Source: JAVVHE01 sp032249695 (GTDB lineage: Bacteria > Pseudomonadota > Alphaproteobacteria > Sphingomonadales > Sphingomonadaceae). Taken from it: 64,000 bases of DNA. The notes beneath the pieces are model-generated. The model did not search any database. It saw nothing but the letters and a program-made list of their open reading frames with translations, and was not told the DNA's origin. A program made the translations under genes and the position numbers. The stretch is from contig JAVVHE010000010.1 of NCBI GenBank assembly GCA_032249695.1, positions 41,486 through 105,485 of the forward strand, written 5' to 3'. Shown piece by piece: positions 25,307-35,060 of the stretch (its first letter is position 1; every line of letters begins with the position of its first letter).

Positions 25307-27862
25307 TTGCAGCTCGTCATCGTCGAATCGCCTGCGAAGGCGAAGACCATCAACGGCTATCTGGGGCCGGACTACCGCGTACTGGCAAGCTTTGGCCACG
25401 TGCGCGACCTGGAAGCCAAGGACGGCGCGGTCGATCCGGAGCAGGATTTCGCGATGCGCTGGGAGGTGCACGGCGACCGCACCAAGCAGCTGTCCGAGAT
25501 CGCGCGTGAGGCGAAGGCCGCTGATCGGCTGATCCTGGCGACCGACCCCGACCGCGAGGGCGAGGCGATCAGCTGGCACCTGTTCGAACATCTGAAGGCC
25601 AAGAAAGCGCTGCCGCCGCAGGTGGAGCGCGTGACGTTCAACGCGATCACCAAGGACGCGGTCGGCGCGGCGATGAAGAAACCGCGCGCGCTCGATCAGG
25701 ATCTGATCGACGCGTATCTGGCGCGCCGCGCGCTCGATTATCTGGTCGGCTTCACGCTCTCGCCGGTGCTGTGGCGCAAGCTTCCCGGGGCGAAGTCGGC
25801 GGGGCGCGTGCAGTCGGTGGCGCTGAGGCTGATCGTCGACCGCGAGCGCGAAATCGAAGCGTTCACGGCGCGCGAATATTGGAGCGTTGTCGCGCACCTG
25901 CGTGCCGGATCGGGCGACTCGTTCGATGCGCGGCTGACGCTTCTCGACGGGCGAAAGCTGGAGCGGTTCGATCTGGGCGAGGCGGCGACGGCCGAGCGGG
26001 CGCGGGCAGCGGTCAGCGCGGCCGCGTTCACCGTGGCAGCCGTTGAGCAGAAGCCGCTGACGCGCAACCCCGCGCCGCCATTCACCACGAGCACGCTGCA
26101 GCAGGAGGCCGCGCGCAAGATCGGGCTGACCGCCCAGCAGACGATGCGCGCCGCGCAGTCGCTCTACGAGGCGGGTCGGATCACCTACATGCGAACCGAC
26201 GGCGTCCAGATGGCGGCCGAGGCAATTGCGGCGGCGCGCGCCGAGATCATGCGGCGCTTTGGCGCGGAGCACCTGCCAGAAAAGCCGCGCCACTACGCCA
26301 CCAAGGCCAAGAACGCGCAGGAAGCGCACGAAGCGATCCGCCCGACCGACATGGGCTTCGGCGGCGGGGGCTTGGGCGGCGACGAGGCGCGTCTGTACGA
26401 GCTCATTCTGAAGCGCACGCTCGCCAGCCAGATGGCGAGCGCGCGGCTGGAGCGGACGACGGTCGATCTCGTGAGCGCCGACGGCCGAACCGGCCTGCGC
26501 GCGACGGGGCAGGTCGTGACCTTCCCGGGCTTCCTCGCGCTCTACCAGGAAGGTCGCGACGAGCCCGAGGGCGAGGACGACGGGACGCTGCCGCGCCTGA
26601 GGCAGGGCGAGCAGCCGCAGACGCTCGGCGCCGACGCGAGCCAGCATTTCACCCAGCCGCCCCCGCGCTTCAGCGAGGCATCGCTGGTGAAGCGCTTGGA
26701 GGAACTGGGCATTGGCCGCCCGTCGACCTACGCTTCGATCCTGCAGGTGCTGCGCGACCGGGCCTATGTGCGCATGGATCAGAAGCGCTTCGTGCCCGAG
26801 GAGAAAGGTCGCCTCGTCACCGCGTTCCTCGAGCGCTATTTCGAGCGATACGTCAGCTACGACTTTACCGCCGACCTCGAGGAGCGGCTCGACGGCGTCT
26901 CCGGCGGACGCGAGGACTGGAAGCAGGTTCTGCGCGAGTTCTGGCGCGACTTCCGCCCCGCGGCCGATACCGTCATGGAGCAGATGCCGTCCGAGGTGAC
27001 GGCGGCGCTCGACGAGTTCCTGAGCGACTATCTCTTCCCGCCGCGCGCCGATGGCGGGGACCCGCGCCTGTGCCGCGTTTGCGGCTCCGGGCGGCTATCG
27101 CTGAAGACGGGCCGCTTCGGTGCGTTCGTCGGCTGCTCCAACTACCCCGAATGCCGCTTCACCCGCCCGTTCGCCTCCGAAGGCGGCTCGGCCGAGAACG
27201 CCGGCCCCGAGGCGCTGGGGATCGACCCCGCGACGGGGCTCGAGGTAACCAAGCGCGTCGGCCGATTCGGGCCGTTCGTGCAGCTGGGCGAGGGCGACAA
27301 GCCCAAGCGCGCCTCCATCCCGCGCGACGCGGCCGAGGTGGACCTGGAGCTGGCGCTGAAGCTGCTGTCGATGCCGCGCGAGATCGGCCTTCATCCCGAG
27401 ACCGGCGAGCCGGTTCTCGCGGGGCTTGGCCAGTACGGCCCGTATCTGAAGCACGGCGGCAAATATGCTCGCCTCGGCTCTACCGAGGAGGCGCTGACCG
27501 TCGGCATGAACCGCGCGGTCGCACTGTTGGCCGAGGCCGCCAGCCGCGGCGGGCCGCGGCGCGGGGCCGCGGCGGCTCCGCTCAAGGTGCTGGGGCCGGG
27601 CGCAGACGGTGCCGAGGTGAAGCTGATGGAGGGCCGGTATGGCGCCTATGTCACCGACGGCACGGTGAACGCCACGCTGCCCAAGGGCTCCGATCCGGCC
27701 GCGCTGACGCTGGCGGAGGCGCAGGCGCTCCTCGCAGAGCGCGCAGCGGCTTGCGGCGGCGCGAAGCGCAAGCCCGCGCGCGGCAAGCCGGGGGCGGCCA
27801 AGCCCGCGCGTGGCAAGCCCGCGCCGAAGCGCGCGCGCGGCCGGAAGGTTGCGGCGAGCTGA
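25307..27862 (+). CDS. topA: DNA topoisomerase I
   Basis: Type IA topoisomerase, 851 residues, relaxing negative supercoils. The Toprim domain begins at once: QLVIVESPAKAKTINGYLG, then LATDPDREGEAISWHL. The catalytic tyrosine is in RITYMRTDGVQMA. One four-cysteine zinc finger (CRVCGSGRLSLKTGRFGAFV, then GCSNYPECRF) follows at about 587-620, then topoisomerase C-terminal repeats and a Lys/Arg/Ala-rich basic tail. The start is TTG 25307: it is the only start-like codon just before QLVIVES, and GGGGAG lies seven bases upstream. The usual upstream partner dprA is not here. Confidence 0.96.
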   Translation: MQLVIVESPAKAKTINGYLGPDYRVLASFGHVRDLEAKDGAVDPEQDFAMRWEVHGDRTKQLSEIAREAKAADRLILATDPDREGEAISWHLFEHLKAKKALPPQVERVTFNAITKDAVGAAMKKPRALDQDLIDAYLARRALDYLVGFTLSPVLWRKLPGAKSAGRVQSVALRLIVDREREIEAFTAREYWSVVAHLRAGSGDSFDARLTLLDGRKLERFDLGEAATAERARAAVSAAAFTVAAVEQKPLTRNPAPPFTTSTLQQEAARKIGLTAQQTMRAAQSLYEAGRITYMRTDGVQMAAEAIAAARAEIMRRFGAEHLPEKPRHYATKAKNAQEAHEAIRPTDMGFGGGGLGGDEARLYELILKRTLASQMASARLERTTVDLVSADGRTGLRATGQVVTFPGFLALYQEGRDEPEGEDDGTLPRLRQGEQPQTLGADASQHFTQPPPRFSEASLVKRLEELGIGRPSTYASILQVLRDRAYVRMDQKRFVPEEKGRLVTAFLERYFERYVSYDFTADLEERLDGVSGGREDWKQVLREFWRDFRPAADTVMEQMPSEVTAALDEFLSDYLFPPRADGGDPRLCRVCGSGRLSLKTGRFGAFVGCSNYPECRFTRPFASEGGSAENAGPEALGIDPATGLEVTKRVGRFGPFVQLGEGDKPKRASIPRDAAEVDLELALKLLSMPREIGLHPETGEPVLAGLGQYGPYLKHGGKYARLGSTEEALTVGMNRAVALLAEAASRGGPRRGAAAAPLKVLGPGADGAEVKLMEGRYGAYVTDGTVNATLPKGSDPAALTLAEAQALLAERAAACGGAKRKPARGKPGAAKPARGKPAPKRARGRKVAAS

Positions 27863-28194
27863 CCGCGCCCCGTTCCGGCACGCCCATCGGGTAGCCGCGC
27901 CTTGCCGATGGTCAGGCGCGACGGCGGCGGGCAGAGGCCACCAGCGCCACGCCGGGCACGGTCGGCGCAAATACAGCGGACGAGGGAGCGGCAATAGGCG
28001 CTCCGCCCGGACCGGGGTCGCCAGCGAGACTGCTGCAGCACCGAACCGCACAAACGCCTGCGTTCGGTGCGTGACGTCGGTCGGCACGATCGTCATCTAG
28101 GACTAGACGGGTCAGACCGTTCACCGCACCCCCCGGAACGCGATGCGGCGCCGCGCCGTTCCTGCACGAGACACCGCGCACACGGAGCTGCTCC
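27863..28194. other. Intergenic stretch after topA
   Basis: About 330 bases between topA and the SRPBCC gene with no convincing gene. On the minus strand a frame ending at 27912 reads GVALVASARRRRA, faintly like the end of PEP-CTERM sorting tails common in sphingomonads, but the preceding motif is not there. I treat it as non-coding. Confidence 0.5.
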
Positions 28195-28968
28195 ATGACC
28201 GACGACGCGCTCGAAATCGGCGCGACCAGTTCGAACGCCGATCTGTCGCCTGCGCAGGTGAAGGGTGGCGAGCCCAACGTGACCGGCGCGGAACGATGGC
28301 TTTCGATCCTGGCGGGCGGCGCGCTTGCGACCGCTGGCGCACGGCGTGGCGATGCGCTGGGCGTGATCGCGGCGGTCGCGGGCGGTGCGCTGATCGCGCG
28401 CGGCGTCGCGCGAAACGATCCGGTCAAGCGCGCCTTCCAGCCCTCGCCGTTCGAAAAGACGGTCGCCCGGCGGCAGGGCTGGAGCACGGCTGCAACCGCG
28501 GGCTACGCGGTCAGCATCAACCGGCCGCGGCAGGAAATCTTCGATTTCTTCCGCGAGTTCTCGAACCTGCCACGCTTCATGGAGAATGTCGTCGCGATCG
28601 AGATGCTCGGTCGCGACCGCTCACGCTGGACGGTGAAGGCGCCCGGCGGCCAGACGGTGAGCTGGGTGGCGACGGTCACCAGCGAAGAGCCCGGGCGCCG
28701 CATCGCGTGGGAAGCCGAGGAGCAGGCCGACGTCAAGAACGCTGGCTGGATCGAGTTCAGCGACGGGCCGGTCGGGCGCGGGACCGAGGTACGAGCGATG
28801 ATCGCCTACGAGCCGCCCTTCGGCCAACTGGGCCGCGTCGCTGCCAAGATCACGCGCAAGGAGCCGGCCGTCCAGGCGCGCTGCGACCTGAAGCGGCTGA
28901 AGATGCTGATGGAAACGGGCGAGGTTTCGACCGCGAAGATCAACGAGGACGCCGATAACGCTGCTTGA
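28195..28968 (+). CDS. SRPBCC-domain protein with N-terminal DUF2892-like segment
   Basis: A 257-residue protein. Residues 30-75 form a short hydrophobic DUF2892-like region (AERWLSILAGGALATAGARR, LGVIAAVAGGALIARGV); residues 100-240 form an SRPBCC (START-like) ligand-binding domain (YAVSINRPRQEIFDFFREFSN, LPRFMENVV). Proteins like this are often named cyclase/dehydrase but the ligand is unknown. It precedes a zinc dehydrogenase by 119 bases on the same strand, a pairing I recall from other alphaproteobacteria and stress-related loci. Confidence 0.85.
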   Translation: MTDDALEIGATSSNADLSPAQVKGGEPNVTGAERWLSILAGGALATAGARRGDALGVIAAVAGGALIARGVARNDPVKRAFQPSPFEKTVARRQGWSTAATAGYAVSINRPRQEIFDFFREFSNLPRFMENVVAIEMLGRDRSRWTVKAPGGQTVSWVATVTSEEPGRRIAWEAEEQADVKNAGWIEFSDGPVGRGTEVRAMIAYEPPFGQLGRVAAKITRKEPAVQARCDLKRLKMLMETGEVSTAKINEDADNAA

Positions 28969-29087
28969 CCAACGTCGTCCCGGCCCCGAGCCGGAGTGGG
29001 ACTTCTCCAGCGTCCGCAGGACGCGGCGCGGCAGTCGGCGCCCCCGGATGAACTCCGGGCCGACGCATAGAAAAGGACTCGACATCG

Positions 29088-30281
29088 ATGCGCGCACTCA
29101 CCTGGCAGGGCAAGAACCATGTCCAAGTTGACAACGTCCCCGATCCGGGCCTCATCAATCCGCGCGACGCGATCATCAAGGTCACGTCGACCGCGATCTG
29201 TGGATCGGACCTCCATCTTTATGACGGCGTCGTGCCGACGCTCAAATCCGGCGATGTGCTGGGCCATGAGTTCATGGGCGAAGTCGTCGAGGTCGGCGAG
29301 GGCGCTAGGCACAAGCTGAAGAAAGGCGATCGCGTGGTGGTGCCGTTCACCATCGCGTGCGGCGGCTGTTTCTTCTGCGAGCGCGAGCTGTGGAGCTGCT
29401 GCGACAACTCCAACACCGTCGAGGCACAGGAGATCGCCGATGCGCTGATGGGCCACTCGCCATCCGGACTGTTCGGCTATACGCACATGCTCGGCGGCTT
29501 CGCGGGCGGCCAGGCCGAGTATGTGCGTGTGCCCTTCGCCGACGTCGGCCCGATGGTGGTGCCCGATGGCATGGAGGACGAGCAGGTCCTGTTCCTGACC
29601 GACATCTTCCCCACCGGCTACATGGCCGCGGAAAACTGCGACATCCGCGAGGGCGACACGATCGCCATCTGGGGCTGCGGCCCGGTCGGCCAGTTCGCGA
29701 TCCGCTCTGCCTTCCTGCTGGGCGCGGGCCGGGTAATCGCGATCGACCATCGCCCCGGCCGCCTTGCGATGGCAGCGAGCGCTGGCGCCGAGACGCTGAA
29801 TTTCGAGGAAGTCGACGTGCTTGAAGCGCTGAAGGACTTATCGGCCGGGCGTGGGCCCGATGCGTGCATCGACGCGGTCGGCATGGAAGCGCACGGGCTG
29901 GCGGTCGACAATGTTTATGACCGCGTGAAACAGGCTGCGGGCGTCACCTTCGATCGGCCCCACGTGCTGCGCCAAGCAATCGTCGCCTGCCGCAAGGGCG
30001 GCACGGTATCAATCCCCGGCGTCTATGGCGGGTTGCTCGACAAGATTCCGTTCGGCGCGTTCGTCAACAAGGCGCTGACGATGAAGACCGGCCAGACGCA
30101 CGTGATGCGCTATCTGAAGCCGCTTCTGAACCACATCCAGGAGGGCCGCATCGACCCGCGCTTCGTGATCAGCCACACGCTGCCGCTGGAGCAGGCGCCT
30201 TTGGGATACGAAAACTTCAAGAACCGCCAGGACGAATGGACGAAGGTGGTTCTGAAGCCCGGTATGGCCGCAGCGGCCTGA
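29088..30281 (+). CDS. Zinc-dependent alcohol dehydrogenase (glutathione-independent formaldehyde dehydrogenase-like)
   Basis: A 397-residue medium-chain dehydrogenase. The catalytic zinc site is C38 in STAICGSDLH with H60–E61 in GHEFMGEV; structural zinc cysteines are C91, C94, C97 and C105 (CGGCFFCERELWSCC). The NAD-binding motif is IWGCGPVGQFA followed by AIDHRPGRL. Sequence and length place it near the glutathione-independent formaldehyde dehydrogenase and threonine-dehydrogenase-like group. AAAAGGA lies upstream of the ATG. Substrate not determinable from sequence. Confidence 0.9.
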   Translation: MRALTWQGKNHVQVDNVPDPGLINPRDAIIKVTSTAICGSDLHLYDGVVPTLKSGDVLGHEFMGEVVEVGEGARHKLKKGDRVVVPFTIACGGCFFCERELWSCCDNSNTVEAQEIADALMGHSPSGLFGYTHMLGGFAGGQAEYVRVPFADVGPMVVPDGMEDEQVLFLTDIFPTGYMAAENCDIREGDTIAIWGCGPVGQFAIRSAFLLGAGRVIAIDHRPGRLAMAASAGAETLNFEEVDVLEALKDLSAGRGPDACIDAVGMEAHGLAVDNVYDRVKQAAGVTFDRPHVLRQAIVACRKGGTVSIPGVYGGLLDKIPFGAFVNKALTMKTGQTHVMRYLKPLLNHIQEGRIDPRFVISHTLPLEQAPLGYENFKNRQDEWTKVVLKPGMAAAA

Positions 30282-30290
30282 GCGGGGCAG

Positions 30291-30312
30291 GGCGGAGGCG
30301 CTGGCCTCCGTC
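30291..30312. terminator. Hairpin between convergent genes
   Basis: GGCGGAGGC (30291-30299) pairs with GCCTCCGTC (30304-30312) around a GCTG loop, with one wobble. It sits between the ends of the dehydrogenase gene and the convergent glutamate dehydrogenase gene. No T-tract follows on either strand, so its action as a two-way terminator is inferred from position. Confidence 0.4.
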
Positions 30313-30314
30313 CG

Positions 30315-33300
30315 TCACGCCGCCAGCGCCGCGCGCGCCTGCGCTGCGATATGCGCCAGCATCGCCGAGGTCGTCGCCGCACCCGCTTTGGCGCGCGCGA
30401 TCGTGCGTTCGATCAGCGCCGCCTGCTCGGCATGGGCGTCAAGCCAGCGCGCGGCCGCCGCGACGGGGTCCTCGCCGCTCGCGGTGACGCGCGCGATGAG
30501 GTCGAAGCGCATCTGCTCCAGGTCGCGCGCGGCGTTCGCCACCAGCAGCCGCTCCCACGGGTCGGCGGGGGACATCGCCGCCGCACGGCCCTTCGCCCAA
30601 TCGAGGCCAAGCCGCGCGCCGAGCATCGTATAGGCTTCGGCGACCGACACCACGCTCGCGCCGACTTCGGCCGCCGTCGCCGCGGTCGCGATCGCTCCGT
30701 CGAGCGCCTGCACGCGCACCAGCTGTTTCGCGATCGGTCCGGGCGCACCCGCCTTGTCGAGCGCTGCGGCGAGCGCATCGAGCTCGGACTGCACTTCGGG
30801 CTGCACGATCTCGCCTAGCTGAGCGTCGATGCTTTCAATCCCAGCCGCAGCGGCCGCGACCACCGCCGACGGCTTGAGCGACGCGCCTCCGTGGATGCGC
30901 AGCACGTCGGCCATCTGCACGCGCAGGCCCTCCCCGGCCTCGGCCATCAGCCGAAGCTGGAGCAGGCCCGGCGGCAGTGTATCGATCTCGGCCCACAGCT
31001 GTGGCAGGCCGAACAGCTCGCGCGCGGCGACGAATGCGCCCGCGACATGCGCGACGCCGAGGCCCGTCTCCTCCGCCAGCTCGAACGGCATCGCGATGCC
31101 ACCGCGGTTGACGAGCGCGTTCGAGAGCGCAGTGGCGATCAGCTCGCGCCGCAGCCGGTGGGTGCGCAGCGCGTCGGGGAAGCGCTCGGCGAGCGCGGGC
31201 GGCATCTCGGCGAACAGGTCGCGCGTGAGCACCGGGTCGTCGGGCAGTTCGGAGCCGACGATCGCGTCATAGACGGCGAGCTTTGCGTAGGAAAGCAGCA
31301 CCGCGAGCTCGGGCCGGGTCAGCCCCTCGCCGCCCTGCGCGCGCTGCGCGAGCAGGTCGTCGCCCGGCAGCCCTTCGACATGGCGGTTGAGCCCGCGCGT
31401 CTCCTCAAGAGTCTGGATGAGACGCGTGAGGCTCGGCACCGCAGCCGCGCCGCCGCGCTCGGCAAGGCTCAGCGCCTGCGTCTGGCGCTCATTGTCCTCG
31501 AGCACGAGGCCCGCGACCGCCTCGGTCATCGATTCGAGCAGCGCGTCGCGGTCGGGCTCGCTCAGCGCGCCTGAGCGCACGACGGGTTGCAGCGCGATCT
31601 TGATATTGACCTCGTGGTCCGAGGTGTCGACGCCCGCCGAATTGTCAATAAAATCGGTGTTGATCCGCCCGCCGCGCCGCGCGAACTGCACGCGCGCGGC
31701 CTGCGTCAGGCCGAGGTTGGCGCCCTCGCCGACGACGCTTACCCGCAGCTCGGTCGCGTCGACGCGTTGCGGATCGTTCGCTCGGTCCCCCGCGTCGGAC
31801 TGCGCCTCGCTGTCGGCCTTGACGTATGTGCCGATGCCGCCGAGCCACATGAGATCGGCCGGCGCTTTCAGGATCGCGCGCATCAGCTCGGACGGAGCGA
31901 GCGAACCGGCGTTGACCCCCAGCATCGCGCGCACCTCGGCCGACAGCGGGATCGACTTCTGCGTGCGCGGGAAGACGCCGCCACCGGCGCTGATCTTGGC
32001 TGCGTCGTAATCGGCCCAGCTCGATCGCGGCAGATCGAACAGCCTCTTGCGCTCGGCCCAGCTGTCGGCCGGATCGGGGTTGGGATCGAGAAAGATGTGC
32101 CGGTGATCGAAGGCTGCGATCAGCTTCAGTGCCTGGCTCAGCAACATGCCATTGCCGAACACGTCGCCGCTCATGTCGCCGATGCCAACGACCGTCGTCG
32201 GCTCGCTCTGCACGTCGCGACCGAGCTCGGCGAAATGGCGGCGGACGCTGACCCACGCGCCGCGCGCGGTGATGCCCATCGCCTTGTGGTCATAGCCGAC
32301 CGATCCGCCGCTGGCGAAGGCGTCGCCCAGCCAGAAGCCGTGTTCGATCGCGATGCCGTTGGCGATGTCAGAGAAGGTCGCCGTGCCCTTGTCGGCTGCG
32401 ACCACCAGATACGGGTCGTCCGCGTCGTGGCGCACCACGCCCGCGGGCGGCACGACCGTCCCGTCGACGATGTTGTCGGTGACCGACAGCAGCGCGCGGA
32501 TGAAAATGCGGTAGCACTCGGTCCCCTCGGCCAGCCACGCATCGCGGTTGGATGGGGCGGGCAGGTTCTTCGGGTAGAACCCGCCTTTGGCCCCGGTTGG
32601 CACGATGACGGCGTTCTTGACCGTCTGCGCCTTCAGCAGGCCCAGGATTTCGCTGCGGAAATCGTCGCGCCTGTCGCTCCAGCGCAGCCCGCCCCGCGCG
32701 ACCGGCCCGGCACGAAGGTGGATGCCCTCGACACGCGGCGAATAGACGAAAATCTCGCGGAATGGCACGGGCGCGGGCAGGCCCGGCACGCGCGACGAGT
32801 CGAGCTTGAAGGCAAGCGCCTCGCGGCCGGAGTCGACGAAGGCGTTGGTGCGCAGCGTCGCTTCGATCGCTGCCAGGAAGAAGCGCAGCACGCGATCGTC
32901 GTCGATCGATTTGACGGCGTTGAGGTCGGCCGCGATCGCCTCGCGATGCCGGTCGGCGGCGCCGGCGTCGGCGCTCGCCGGATCGTGCAGCGCGTAGAAC
33001 AGCTCCATCAGGCCTCGCGTGATGGCGGGATTGCGCTGCAGCGCGTCGACGGCGGTCGCCTGCGTGACGCTGGTCGCGCCGGTCTGCCGGTAATAGCGAT
33101 AATAGGCGCGCAGCCACGCCACCTCGCGCTCGTTCAAATGTGCGGCGATGACCAGCTTGTTAAAGCCGTCATCTTCAAAATCACCATCAAGCACGGACTG
33201 GAGCGCCGGTTCGACGCGCGCGCGGAAGTCTTCAAGATTGCTGATGACAGCATCAGGCGCTTCCAACAGGAAATCGTGCACCCAGCCGCGACGGCCCGCA

Positions 33301-35060
33301 TCGACGTCGAACGGGAATTCCTCGATCACCCGGAAGCCGAAGCGTTCCAAGACCGGCACCGCGTCCGACAGGCTGATGATCGTTTCCAGATGATAGAGCT
33401 TCAGCCGGAGCTGACCGGGCCGGTCGCCGTCGCGGCGATAGATGAGCACCGCGTGTTCGCCGGGCGCATCGAGGCCCGCAAGCCGCGACACGTCCTCGGC
33501 GGCTTCGGCGGCGGAGAACTGCGCGCGGTAGCTGGTCGAGAAGATGCGCTTCTGTTCGAGCGCGATGCGCGCCGCTCGCGTGTGGCCGACGCGCGCCGAC
33601 AGCTCAGCTTCCAGCGCCTCGTCCCAGCCGCGCACCAGCTCGGTCAGCCGTCGCGTCAACGCAGCCTCGTCGAGCTGTGGGGGAGCCTCGCCGCCCAGCC
33701 CGAATACGTAATGAATTCGCGCCAACCCTTCGGAGCGAAGTTCTGCGTTCAGGGTGTCGACCCCGGCGCCGATCGACGACTCGAGCATGCGCGTGATCTG
33801 CTCGCGGATCTCCGGCGTGTACAGATCGCGTGGTACATAGACGAGCGCGGTCATGCGCCGGCCGAAGGGGCCGGTGATCAGGAACACGCGCGGACGCGGC
33901 CGATCGAGCAGGCTGAGAAGGCCGAGCGCCATCTCCTTGAGGCGCGTGGCGGGGGTCGAAAACAGCTCCTCGCGCGGGAAACTTTCCAGCACGTGGAGTA
34001 AAGACTTGCCGTTGTGCCCGCGCGGATCGAAGTCCAGTTCAGTAATGATTTGGCTGACGCGGCGACGGATCAGCGGTACGCTGCGGGGATTGGCGTTAAG
34101 TGCGCCGCTGGTGAACAGGCCGATGATGCGGTCTTCACCGGTAACGCGGCCAGCGGCGTCGAAGCGCTTCACCGAGATATAGTCGCAGACACTTCGGCGA
34201 TGGACGGTCGAGACGAGGTCGCACTTGGTGACGACCAGCGCGCGCGGGCGAGCGATGAACGCACCGGGCGTCTCGGGATTGTCGTCGCCCAGCCCGTGCC
34301 ACAGCCGCACTGCCGGATCGCGCAGCAGGCCGAGGCCCGGTCCCTCCGCCTCCAGCCGCGGCTCGGCATCGCTGCTCAGCCGGTAGCGGCGGTGGCCGAG
34401 GATCGTCATGTGATTGTCAGCGATCCAGTCGAGGAACGCCACATCTTCAGCATTTTCGTGCGGCGCGGCCGGGGCGGGGCTGGTCTCAAGCGCGCGCGCC
34501 GCCTCGCGCGTCGCGGCGAGCAGCTTCGGCCAATCCCCGACCGCCGAGCGGACCTCGGCGAGCGTGTGCGCCAGGCTCGCCTGCAGGCGCTGCAACGCGC
34601 CACCCGCGGCGCGGCCGAGTTCCATGTAGATGACGCTCTCGCGCGTAACGCCCGCCGCAGGCGGCGAGCCGAAGGCGGGCGGCCCAAGCACCTCGATCAG
34701 CCGCCCGCTTGAGTCGCGGCGGACGTCGATGACCGGATGCAGGATGCGCTGAATGTCCAGTCCCGCGTCGATCACTGCAAGCGAGGTGCTGTCCACGAGG
34801 AACGGCATGTCGTCATTGACCAGCACCAGGCTGACCCGTCGCCCCGCGGTTGTCGCGTCGGTGCGCTCGATCTGGATAACGGGCTGGCCGGGTTCGCGCG
34901 CCGCGGCCGCGGCGGCGACGCGCTGGCCTGCGGCCGCCTGCTCGGCGGGGCCGAAATCGTCGAGCTCGCCGGGCGCTGCGCCCGTGGTCAGCAGATGGGC
35001 GAAGCGGTTGCCAAGCGGCTCTGCATCGGCCGCGGCGGTGTGGTCGGCAAGGGTGGCCAA
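30315..35060 (-). CDS. NAD-specific glutamate dehydrogenase, large (180-kDa) type
   Basis: A 1581-residue cytosolic enzyme that deaminates glutamate to 2-oxoglutarate with NAD; length matches the Bac_GDH family (about 1600). The N-terminal part has ACT-like regulatory sequence (LVNDDMPFLVDSTSLAVIDA). The catalytic centre lies at about 770-1000: RGGLRWSDRRDDFRSEILGL, VPTGAKGGFYPK, and GIGDMSGDVFGNGMLLS. The Caulobacter homologue is GdhZ, which also links metabolism to cell division. The start is TTG 35060, giving ATLADHTAAADAE, with CGGAGA upstream. It is single-gene and convergent with the dehydrogenase. Confidence 0.95.
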   Translation of the reverse strand: MATLADHTAAADAEPLGNRFAHLLTTGAAPGELDDFGPAEQAAAGQRVAAAAAAREPGQPVIQIERTDATTAGRRVSLVLVNDDMPFLVDSTSLAVIDAGLDIQRILHPVIDVRRDSSGRLIEVLGPPAFGSPPAAGVTRESVIYMELGRAAGGALQRLQASLAHTLAEVRSAVGDWPKLLAATREAARALETSPAPAAPHENAEDVAFLDWIADNHMTILGHRRYRLSSDAEPRLEAEGPGLGLLRDPAVRLWHGLGDDNPETPGAFIARPRALVVTKCDLVSTVHRRSVCDYISVKRFDAAGRVTGEDRIIGLFTSGALNANPRSVPLIRRRVSQIITELDFDPRGHNGKSLLHVLESFPREELFSTPATRLKEMALGLLSLLDRPRPRVFLITGPFGRRMTALVYVPRDLYTPEIREQITRMLESSIGAGVDTLNAELRSEGLARIHYVFGLGGEAPPQLDEAALTRRLTELVRGWDEALEAELSARVGHTRAARIALEQKRIFSTSYRAQFSAAEAAEDVSRLAGLDAPGEHAVLIYRRDGDRPGQLRLKLYHLETIISLSDAVPVLERFGFRVIEEFPFDVDAGRRGWVHDFLLEAPDAVISNLEDFRARVEPALQSVLDGDFEDDGFNKLVIAAHLNEREVAWLRAYYRYYRQTGATSVTQATAVDALQRNPAITRGLMELFYALHDPASADAGAADRHREAIAADLNAVKSIDDDRVLRFFLAAIEATLRTNAFVDSGREALAFKLDSSRVPGLPAPVPFREIFVYSPRVEGIHLRAGPVARGGLRWSDRRDDFRSEILGLLKAQTVKNAVIVPTGAKGGFYPKNLPAPSNRDAWLAEGTECYRIFIRALLSVTDNIVDGTVVPPAGVVRHDADDPYLVVAADKGTATFSDIANGIAIEHGFWLGDAFASGGSVGYDHKAMGITARGAWVSVRRHFAELGRDVQSEPTTVVGIGDMSGDVFGNGMLLSQALKLIAAFDHRHIFLDPNPDPADSWAERKRLFDLPRSSWADYDAAKISAGGGVFPRTQKSIPLSAEVRAMLGVNAGSLAPSELMRAILKAPADLMWLGGIGTYVKADSEAQSDAGDRANDPQRVDATELRVSVVGEGANLGLTQAARVQFARRGGRINTDFIDNSAGVDTSDHEVNIKIALQPVVRSGALSEPDRDALLESMTEAVAGLVLEDNERQTQALSLAERGGAAAVPSLTRLIQTLEETRGLNRHVEGLPGDDLLAQRAQGGEGLTRPELAVLLSYAKLAVYDAIVGSELPDDPVLTRDLFAEMPPALAERFPDALRTHRLRRELIATALSNALVNRGGIAMPFELAEETGLGVAHVAGAFVAARELFGLPQLWAEIDTLPPGLLQLRLMAEAGEGLRVQMADVLRIHGGASLKPSAVVAAAAAGIESIDAQLGEIVQPEVQSELDALAAALDKAGAPGPIAKQLVRVQALDGAIATAATAAEVGASVVSVAEAYTMLGARLGLDWAKGRAAAMSPADPWERLLVANAARDLEQMRFDLIARVTASGEDPVAAAARWLDAHAEQAALIERTIARAKAGAATTSAMLAHIAAQARAALAA

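Noticed and set aside
31587..34001. Long plus-strand open frame opposite the glutamate dehydrogenase
   Set aside because: The minus strand carries the complete conserved enzyme; the plus frame is its complement.
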